NCBI GenBank assembly: GCA_028705785.1
Contig: JAQWCT010000057.1
Location: 1 to 12,299, forward strand
DNA: 12,299 nt
Direction of reading: 5' to 3'
DNA from: Sulfurospirillaceae bacterium
Lineage (GTDB): Bacteria > Campylobacterota > Campylobacteria > Campylobacterales > Sulfurospirillaceae
Shown here: piece after piece, positions 6,433 to 12,299 of the stretch
Position numbering within the stretch: position 1 is the first letter of the stretch
How the letters are laid out: each line of letters starts with the position of its first letter
Position numbers and translations under genes: made by a program
The notes under the pieces: model-generated
Told to the model about the DNA's origin: nothing
Database searches by the model: none
What the model saw: only the letters and a program-made list of their open reading frames with translations

Positions 6433-7944
6433 CTACTTAATTATATATAGTTTTTTCGGTGTAATAACCCAAGCACCTTTTGTGTCTATATATCCCCATT
6501 TACTATCTAATTTTACCTCAGCTATACCATCTACGAAAGAATAAATTTCATCAAATTTAGGTTCCATTATCCAATTACCGTGTTTATCTATTAAACCATA
6601 TTTTTTACCATCTTCTGAAGCGGAAGTAACGCCATCTTTTGTGAAGCTACCCAAGCGTTTAAATTTAGGTTCTATTATCCAGCTACCTTTTCTATCCAAT
6701 ATACCATGTTTTTTATCTTTAACATCATCAATCATTTCAGGTACCGTATGTGTTAAACTACCAATCCTATCAAAAATAGGTTCGATAATCCAATTACCAT
6801 TTTCATCTATCATTCCTTCTTTTAGCTTTTCTCTTGCTAGAGCCAAACCTCTATTGAAACAACCTATCCACTGATATTTAGGTTCCATTATCCAATTACC
6901 CTGTTTATCTATTAAACCATATTTTCCACTTTTTTTTACTGGTACAATCTCGCTGGTTAAATAGCAATTAACATTAATATCAACAAATATAGGTTCTATT
7001 ATCCAATTCCCATTTATATCAATCAATCCACTTTTTTTATTTTCTGAAACACTTGTTATATTATTGTCCATAAAAAATGCCACTTGATCAAATTTAGGTT
7101 CCACAACCCAATCACCCTTTTTATTTATAATGCCTACTTTTTTATCTTCTTGCACAATAAATGCCCTACCATGTTGAAACAAACCACCATTTTCAAATTT
7201 GGGTTCTATTACCCAATTTGAATTTTTATCGATAAATCCCCATTTGTCATTTTCTTGGACGGAAACTAATTCTTCATCAAAAGAAGGATAAGCTTTATCA
7301 TACTTTGGACTAATAATAAAACTTCCACTTTTATCGATAAATCCCCATTTGTCATTTTGTTTAACTAATGCAAGCCCTTTATGAAAAGGCTTACCTTCAT
7401 CAAATTTAGTTTCTGTAATTAAATTACCATTCTTATTAACATATTTTAATTCTTTATTTTTCTTTGTTAATGTTATCCCATCTTCAAATATATATCTATT
7501 GTTTATGTCATTTTCAAATTTAAATAGCCTATATACTAAATATTGTTTTAATTTCATATTGTAAATAAGTAAATTATTACTTTTGTCTACTTGTATTTTT
7601 GATGTAATATCATAGATTTTTGATGCCATTAATAAATTATTTGCTTCTTCTTTTGAAATTTCTATATGCCATATATTGTTGTTTATATAGTCAATATCTG
7701 ACACAATATTATTCAATTGTTTGTCAACACTAATTTTTAAATTTAATACACCTTCGACCTCATCGTAGCTTTCGATTATTGCTTTTCCAATGATTTTTCT
7801 ATCCAAAGACGACAACCGTTTACCAAATCCAATGTTCGATTCATCTATATTTTGCTTTAATTCTTCAACATTATAAGTATCTACTCCTAAAGCAAATGTG
7901 AGAGTCACTATCGCCATAATAACAATTATTTCTTTTAATTTCAT
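6433..7944 (-). CDS. Exported WG-repeat protein, AT-rich
   Basis: This 503-residue protein starts at the ATG at 7944 (AAGGA about seven bases upstream). Residues 1-20 look like a Sec signal peptide or anchor with a Lys-containing start and a hydrophobic core, so the protein is probably exported; there is no lipobox cysteine. Residues about 21-160 are not recognised. From about 163 to the end there are about ten WG repeats of roughly 35 residues, with a core like GLIDKxGNWIxEPKFD. WG repeats are thought to form beta-rich scaffolds, often in secreted or surface proteins; no catalytic activity is implied. DNA of repeats 6 and 9 is almost identical, pointing to recent internal duplication or gene conversion. 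Base composition is among the lowest in GC in the window, which, with the flanking repeats, suggests acquisition. Function is unknown. Confidence 0.85.
   Translation of the reverse strand: MKLKEIIVIMAIVTLTFALGVDTYNVEELKQNIDESNIGFGKRLSSLDRKIIGKAIIESYDEVEGVLNLKISVDKQLNNIVSDIDYINNNIWHIEISKEEANNLLMASKIYDITSKIQVDKSNNLLIYNMKLKQYLVYRLFKFENDINNRYIFEDGITLTKKNKELKYVNKNGNLITETKFDEGKPFHKGLALVKQNDKWGFIDKSGSFIISPKYDKAYPSFDEELVSVQENDKWGFIDKNSNWVIEPKFENGGLFQHGRAFIVQEDKKVGIINKKGDWVVEPKFDQVAFFMDNNITSVSENKKSGLIDINGNWIIEPIFVDINVNCYLTSEIVPVKKSGKYGLIDKQGNWIMEPKYQWIGCFNRGLALAREKLKEGMIDENGNWIIEPIFDRIGSLTHTVPEMIDDVKDKKHGILDRKGSWIIEPKFKRLGSFTKDGVTSASEDGKKYGLIDKHGNWIMEPKFDEIYSFVDGIAEVKLDSKWGYIDTKGAWVITPKKLYIIK
6555..6604. 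repeat. 50-bp near-identical internal repeat of the WG gene, copy A (WG repeat 9)
   Basis: Matches 6876-6925 at 49 of 50 positions by direct reading (the difference is G at 6580 against C at 6901). The offset is 321 bp, equal to three WG repeats, so the frame is kept. Neighbouring repeats are much less similar at DNA level. Confidence 0.8.
6876..6925. repeat. 50-bp near-identical internal repeat of the WG gene, copy B (WG repeat 6)
   Basis: Partner of 6555-6604, encoding the same YGLIDKxGNWIMEPK segment in repeat 6. Confidence 0.8.
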
Positions 7945-7968
7945 GTATAATCCTTATAATCTTTAAAG

Positions 7969-8003
7969 CAAAAAAAAGGGTCATACTAAACTTTTTTTAA
8001 AGT
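7969..8003. repeat. Degenerate GGGTC block upstream of the WG-repeat gene
   Basis: Eight A's, then GGGTC, then CTAAACTTTT, resembles 6292-6326 upstream of the other AT-rich gene. It also ends in a small hairpin, ACTTT/AAAGT (7990-8003). Read on the minus strand, the run of eight T's here could terminate the sirtuin operon, though no strong stem touches it. Confidence 0.45.
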
Positions 8004-8065
8004 AGCCTTCCAGCTTCTTATCCCTCTTTTTTTATCCTTAGATACTCAGCATTGTAGCTAAAATA

Positions 8066-8761
8066 TTACTTTTGTAAAAACCTCTCCACATCTCCCACTA
8101 TCTCATCCACCGCCTCAGTCGCCTTTTTATAAATAACCTTAGTATAAACCCTCTCATTAATAGCGTCACTTTTTTCTAAATTATTGAGGATGGCAACCTT
8201 TACATGTAAAGCAAAATTATCCATCGCAACGACATTGCCGCTTGAGCCGATGATAGCTAGGAACTCGCAATCTTCCATTGCTTCGTATAAGTGTTCGTAC
8301 ATAGGAGCTGGTTCACCGAAGAAGACGATGTCGGGGCGAAGTGAGCCTTTGCAGGCTTTACATGTAAAGGTTCGCTCTTGTTTGGTGTAGCCGATGGTTT
8401 GGGTGGTGGCGCATTTTTCGCAGCGGATGTTGGGGAGGAAACCGTGTAGGTGTAGGACTTTTTTGCAACCAGAACGCTCGAAAAGGTCGTCGACATTTTG
8501 GGTGATGATGGCGATGTCGTTAGGGTATTTGGCTTGGAGTTTGGCGATTTGTTCGTGGGCGTAGTTTGGTTTGGCGCTGTTTAATTGCGCTCTTCGCTTG
8601 TCGTAAAAGTCTAAGGTGTTTTCACGGTTCCATGACAAACACCCAGACTGACAAATCTCTTCTATTTTGTACTGTTCCCACAGTCCACCGCTATCGCGAA
8701 AGGTGGAGAGTCCACTTTCCGCGCTGATGCCTGCTCCACTAAAAATGACGACTTTTGCCAT
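8066..8761 (-). CDS. cobB: NAD-dependent protein deacylase, CobB-type sirtuin
   Basis: This 231-residue Sir2-family enzyme should remove acyl groups from lysines, using NAD and yielding nicotinamide and O-acyl-ADP-ribose. Visible motifs: GAGISAESG (9-17) and TFRDSGGLW for NAD binding; TQNVDDL (87-93); catalytic H106 in HLHG; and a zinc site of C114, C117, C134 and C137. Y53 and R56 in FYDKRR match the Y-x-x-R pair that lets class III sirtuins such as E. coli CobB and SIRT5 take succinyl or malonyl groups, so desuccinylase activity is likely (inference). The usual GTS motif is GSS here. It is the last gene of the metH-hydrolase-cobB run, 12 bases after the hydrolase stop, with only a weak purine-rich ribosome binding site. 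Two TTTACATGTAAA palindromes lie inside the gene in different frames. Confidence 0.93.
   Translation of the reverse strand: MAKVVIFSGAGISAESGLSTFRDSGGLWEQYKIEEICQSGCLSWNRENTLDFYDKRRAQLNSAKPNYAHEQIAKLQAKYPNDIAIITQNVDDLFERSGCKKVLHLHGFLPNIRCEKCATTQTIGYTKQERTFTCKACKGSLRPDIVFFGEPAPMYEHLYEAMEDCEFLAIIGSSGNVVAMDNFALHVKVAILNNLEKSDAINERVYTKVIYKKATEAVDEIVGDVERFLQK
8198..8211. repeat. CTTTACATGTAAAG palindrome inside cobB, copy 1
   Basis: Exact 14-bp palindrome within the coding region, read as part of ALHVKV near residue 187. Confidence 0.75.
8356..8369. repeat. CTTTACATGTAAAG palindrome inside cobB, copy 2
   Basis: Exact 14-bp palindrome read as TFTCKA, in a different codon frame from copy 1; it encodes the zinc ligand C134. 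Confidence 0.75.
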
Positions 8762-8773
8762 GTTTCTTTCTCT

Positions 8774-9562
8774 TTAAAAGGTTTCTACAAACTTTTTGAT
8801 GGTGTCATTGACCTCAAGGGGATTTTCGACCATGCTCATGTGTCCGCTGTTTTTTATCAACGCAAACTTTGAGCCTTTTATCTTTTCTGACATTAATTGC
8901 ATTAAGTTTGGTGAGCTTATCGTGTCTTGTTCACCGCAAATGACGAGGGCTGGAATGGTGATTTTACTCAAATACTCCGTGGTGTCATTTCTGCTTATCA
9001 TCGCCAATATACATCCTTTTACACCCACTGAGTGAAAAGAGGTAGACTTTGCAATGCGTTTTTTGAGTTCTTCTTTATGCTCTTTTTTATACAAATCCCC
9101 ATAACATCTTCCAATAAAATGCTTAGAAAAAGAGTTCAAACCTTGTGCATTAATTCTTCTGATGTCATCACTACGACTTAATTTTTTCTCATTATCATCT
9201 GCTTTAGAACTTGTGTCACACAAGATAACAGCTGAGAACTTTTCTTCCATGCGCTCCAACGCACGCAAAGTGATATACCCACCCATCGAATGTCCACATA
9301 TGATAGGCATTTCTAAACCCAGCTCTTTGATAATGAGTTCAAGGTCATCCACGAAAGATTCCATGGTAAACTGACCATCGCCAACAGATGATCCTCCAAG
9401 TCCTTTGATGTCATACGCCACACAACAATACTGCTCACTAAAAGCATCAACTTGCGCTTGCCAAATGGTATGGTCATAGGGAAATCCATGCAAAAAGATA
9501 ATTGCTTTATTTTTATGGTTACCCTCAACAAAAACCGATAACCCACCGATGATTTTTTTCAT
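8774..9562 (-). CDS. Alpha/beta-fold hydrolase
   Basis: This 262-residue protein has a complete alpha/beta-hydrolase active site: oxyanion-hole motif HGFP (25-28), nucleophile S92 in GHSMGG, acid D213 in GEQD, and base H241 in SGHMSM. The cap region (about 125-195) is short and Lys-rich. Overall it resembles the broad group that contains 3-oxoadipate enol-lactonase, BioH and simple esterases, and I cannot choose among them: substrate and pathway are unknown. No signal peptide is visible, so it is cytoplasmic. It lies 29 bases downstream of metH and 12 bases upstream of cobB on the same strand, consistent with co-transcription. There is no aromatic-degradation gene nearby to support an enol-lactonase role, and no biotin gene to support BioH. 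Confidence 0.9.
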   Translation of the reverse strand: MKKIIGGLSVFVEGNHKNKAIIFLHGFPYDHTIWQAQVDAFSEQYCCVAYDIKGLGGSSVGDGQFTMESFVDDLELIIKELGLEMPIICGHSMGGYITLRALERMEEKFSAVILCDTSSKADDNEKKLSRSDDIRRINAQGLNSFSKHFIGRCYGDLYKKEHKEELKKRIAKSTSFHSVGVKGCILAMISRNDTTEYLSKITIPALVICGEQDTISSPNLMQLMSEKIKGSKFALIKNSGHMSMVENPLEVNDTIKKFVETF

Positions 9563-9591
9563 AACAGATCCTTTATATAGCCATTATACTC

Positions 9592-12299
9592 TCATACATT
9601 AAAATAAAGCGCCTCCCTATGGTGCATCACGATTGCGGTGGTACTTTGTTCTGGATGGATTTGAAAAGTTTCACTTAAGTGTATCCCAAATTCCTCAGGT
9701 TTTAACAAATCAAAGATGATTTGCGTGTCTTCAAGTCTTGGACATGCTGGGTACCCAAACGAATAGCGACAACCGCTATAGCGTTTCATGCGCACATCTC
9801 TTAAACTATTGCCCTCATCAACAGCGATTCCTAGGTCTAGTCTTATCTGTTTATGCACCATTTCAGCCAAAGCCTCGGCGAGTTCAACGCCAATGCCATG
9901 AACAAAAAAGTACTCTGTAAAATTCCCCTCATCGTAAAGTTTTTTCTCATATGCCGAAAACTTTGCCCCTGCACTCACACAAGTTAAGGCAAGAACATCA
10001 TGGCGAGAAGGCGAGATAAAGTCGCTTAACGACCTAAATGGCGCTCTATTTTGGCGTGGAAAATCAAACACTTTAATGGCTCTTTGCGCTATTGCTTGAG
10101 TTGGCTCTTTACACACTTGTTCATCACTAAAATAGCCCTCACTCTCATCAAAAAGTAATAACTTATTTTCATCACTGCGTGCAGGATAATACCCATAAAT
10201 CAGCGTTGGCTCAAAAAGTCCCATCTTCTCGATGTCAGCTTTAACCCGCTCATAAGTCGGCCATAAAACCTCATCAAGCTGTTTTTGCTTCTCCTCTTTA
10301 CTTTGCCCTTTACCACTATATCCCCATCGTTGTGCAAAAAGGATTTTGTGGTTTATCCACTCATACGCTAAGCTTTTGACATCTTGCTTTAAAACTCTTC
10401 GTCCCCAAAACGGTGGTGTGGGGATTTTGATGTCACGGCTTGGCATTTTAAGCTCACTAAAAGCAGGCATCTCTACAGGCTCTTTTTGGGCTTTTTCGAT
10501 GCTATTTTCAACTACTTTGCGGTTAAATGAGGTGTCAAAATTTTTCGCTTCGATGCGCCCCATCGCTTCGATTCCCTCAAACGCATCTTTACAGTAAAAA
10601 ATAGGTCCATCATAAATTGGTCGGCAAAAATCCTCTACAAAGTTATCAGTCAAAGCCGCACCACCCAAAATCACGGGGATTTTAATACCCATCTTTTGCA
10701 TCAACTCTAAATTTTCTTTCATCACATTCGTAGACTTCACGAGCAATCCACTCATGCCAATAGCATCCGCTTGATGAGTTTTTAGTGCCTCTAAAAACTG
10801 CTCTAAATCCGCTTTAATGCCGATGTTGATAACTTTAAAACCATTGTTGCTTAAAATTATATCGACAAGGTTTTTACCCACATCATGCACATCGCCTTTC
10901 ACCGTTCCGATGATAAGCGTTGTCGTGCTACTTTTCTCTTTTTTAGGCAAGAATGGCTGTAGATAATCCACCGAAGCTTTCATGACTTCGGCTGATTGGA
11001 GCACAAACGGAAGTTGCATTTTTCCACTTCCAAAAAGCTCACCCACCACTTTCATCGCATCGATTAAAATCTCATTGACAATAAGTTCAGGGCGTATCTC
11101 ATCTTTGGCACTTACCAAAATTTTCAACATTCGCTCTTTATCGCCATCAATGAGTAAAGAAGCTATCTTTTCTGTTGTACTCATCGCCTCATACTGCGCG
11201 TCATGTTCTTCTTTATTTTCCACCGCACCCTCAAAATGGGTGATAAATTTGAAAAGTGGGTCACCCTCTTCTCGTCTATTGAACAGTAAATCCTCACAAA
11301 TTTTTTTATCTTCGTCACTGATTTTGTGCATCGGCAAAGTGTTTTTCACATTCACAATAGCCATACTTAAACCCGCTTCCACGCAGTGGTGTAAAAAGAC
11401 CGAGTTTAGGTACTCTCTGGCATTTTTAGCCAGTCCAAAAGAGATGTTTGAAATTCCCAGTACAAAACCTACTTCTGGATGCCTAAGATGAAATTCTCTG
11501 ATGGCTTCTATCGTCTCAATCGCGGCGGTATGATACTCGGCGTCTCCGCTTCCCACGGTAAAAGTTAGCAAGTCAAAGACCAAATCCTCAGGGTGAATGC
11601 CATGCTTTTGCGTAGCTAAAGTATAGATGCGCTCTGCAATGTCTACTTTTTGCGCTTTGGTTTTTGCCATGCCTACTTCATCAATAGTCAAACATACGAG
11701 TGCTGCACCAAAGCGTTTGGCAAGGGAACAGACTTTGTCAAATTTTTCTATACCATCTTCAAGGTTCACCGAGTTGATGATAGGCTTTCCACCGATGAGT
11801 TTGAGCGCACATTCCAAAGCTGGAACTTGCGTCGTATCTGGCATCAAAGGTAAAAGAATTTTTTGAACATAACGACCCATGACTTCTTTGGTATCTTTGT
11901 TTTCATCTCTTCCTGCAAAACCCACACTCACATCGATGCCATGCGCGCCACTTCGTACTTGCTGTTGCGCCACACTTAAAGTTCCATCATAGTCTTCTGC
12001 GAGTAAAAGCTCACGAAAGGCTTTTGAGCCCGTGGCATTGCTTCTCTCCCCTATCAAAAAAGGTGCGGGGTTTTGTTTGAGCGCTCTTGTTTCAAAGAGT
12101 GATGCGATGCATCGTTCCATCTCACCTTTGGGCGGTAGCGGTTTTTTACCCTCAACCCTTTTGCTAAGTTCCAAAATATGCTGAGGCGTTGTACCACAAC
12201 ATCCACCCAAAATCGCCACACCATTAAGCTGTGTAAATCTTTCTTGAAGCTGTGCAAATTCTCTAGGTCCCATCGGATAAAAAGTATAACCACCTCTGT
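9592..12299 (-). CDS. metH: Cobalamin-dependent methionine synthase, N-terminus beyond the window
   Basis: MetH moves a methyl group from methyl-tetrahydrofolate to homocysteine through cobalamin. The reading frame is open past 12299, so the ATG at 12273 is internal: the piece begins in the homocysteine domain, whose GGCCGTT motif (complement of 12187-12204) supplies two zinc-binding cysteines. Next come the pterin-binding domain (GERSNATGS onward), the cobalamin cap helices, and the B12 domain with GDVHDVGKN, whose cobalt-ligand His is encoded at 10886-10888. The C-terminal AdoMet activation domain ends with the conserved GYPACP motif, so reactivation of oxidised cobalamin is expected. About 900 residues are visible; bacterial MetH is usually around 1150-1230. 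It is the first visible gene of a run with the hydrolase and cobB. Its promoter and any riboswitch lie outside the window. Confidence 0.96.
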   Translation of the reverse strand, partial: RGGYTFYPMGPREFAQLQERFTQLNGVAILGGCCGTTPQHILELSKRVEGKKPLPPKGEMERCIASLFETRALKQNPAPFLIGERSNATGSKAFRELLLAEDYDGTLSVAQQQVRSGAHGIDVSVGFAGRDENKDTKEVMGRYVQKILLPLMPDTTQVPALECALKLIGGKPIINSVNLEDGIEKFDKVCSLAKRFGAALVCLTIDEVGMAKTKAQKVDIAERIYTLATQKHGIHPEDLVFDLLTFTVGSGDAEYHTAAIETIEAIREFHLRHPEVGFVLGISNISFGLAKNAREYLNSVFLHHCVEAGLSMAIVNVKNTLPMHKISDEDKKICEDLLFNRREEGDPLFKFITHFEGAVENKEEHDAQYEAMSTTEKIASLLIDGDKERMLKILVSAKDEIRPELIVNEILIDAMKVVGELFGSGKMQLPFVLQSAEVMKASVDYLQPFLPKKEKSSTTTLIIGTVKGDVHDVGKNLVDIILSNNGFKVINIGIKADLEQFLEALKTHQADAIGMSGLLVKSTNVMKENLELMQKMGIKIPVILGGAALTDNFVEDFCRPIYDGPIFYCKDAFEGIEAMGRIEAKNFDTSFNRKVVENSIEKAQKEPVEMPAFSELKMPSRDIKIPTPPFWGRRVLKQDVKSLAYEWINHKILFAQRWGYSGKGQSKEEKQKQLDEVLWPTYERVKADIEKMGLFEPTLIYGYYPARSDENKLLLFDESEGYFSDEQVCKEPTQAIAQRAIKVFDFPRQNRAPFRSLSDFISPSRHDVLALTCVSAGAKFSAYEKKLYDEGNFTEYFFVHGIGVELAEALAEMVHKQIRLDLGIAVDEGNSLRDVRMKRYSGCRYSFGYPACPRLEDTQIIFDLLKPEEFGIHLSETFQIHPEQSTTAIVMHHREALYFNV

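Noticed and set aside
5372..8003. Genuine integron cassette array
   Set aside because: No integrase gene is visible and I could not fit standard attC core boxes; kept only as a structural analogy.
4642..8369. CRISPR array from repeated palindromes
   Set aside because: Spacing between copies is irregular (about 160 to 1800 bp) and there are no cas genes.
8184..11866. Several plus-strand frames up to 169 codons opposite cobB, the hydrolase and metH
   Set aside because: All are antisense shadows of well-conserved genes; their translations show no domain or signal.
9592..12273. MetH starting at the ATG at 12273
   Set aside because: The frame is open upstream to 12299, and the first residues are already in the homocysteine domain just before GGCCGTT, so this Met is internal.
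12054..12293. A second minus-strand frame overlapping the start of the visible metH part
   Set aside because: The MetH frame continues to the window edge with conserved motifs; this frame is its out-of-phase shadow.

Overview
The window looks like a chromosomal segment from a Campylobacterota bacterium, most probably Sulfurospirillum or a close relative. This rests on the moderately AT-rich DNA, the Desulfovibrio-type aldehyde oxidoreductase, the style of the two-component system and the long cobalamin-dependent MetH. The genus is an inference from protein resemblance remembered by eye, not from a search.

Layout. (1) Positions 1-1626, minus strand: the N-terminal 542 residues of a molybdenum aldehyde oxidoreductase (mop-like), running off the left edge. 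(2) 1627-2084: a 458-bp divergent intergenic region with two identically built operator-like dyads near mop and a dyad-covered promoter near the kinase gene. (3) 2085-4639, plus strand: an overlapping FIST-domain histidine kinase and OmpR-type response regulator pair. (4) 4710-5370, plus strand: a MntA/HepT toxin-antitoxin pair whose promoter lies so close to the ATG that the mRNA is probably leaderless. (5) 5372-8003: two very AT-rich minus-strand genes, an orphan membrane protein and an exported WG-repeat protein. They are bounded by shared repeat blocks that make the stretch look like inserted cassette modules. (6) 8066-12299, minus strand: an apparent operon metH (5' end outside the window), alpha/beta hydrolase, CobB-type sirtuin.

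How the genes may work together. The kinase and regulator clearly form one phosphorelay; their divergent position makes mop a candidate target, but nothing in the sequence proves it. MntA (an adenylyltransferase antitoxin) should neutralise the HEPN RNase HepT. The metH operon joins methionine synthesis to an unspecific hydrolase and an NAD-dependent lysine deacylase, with no obvious shared pathway. The AT-rich stretch appears acquired and has no functional link to its neighbours.

The most unusual signals are non-coding. The palindrome TTTACATGTAAA occurs five times exactly, plus near copies, both between genes and inside the sirtuin gene in two reading frames. The repeat AAAAGTTAAAAGTTT occurs three times and forms a 17-bp terminal inverted repeat around the orphan membrane gene. 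The 176-bp gap between the two AT-rich genes carries large nested dyads.
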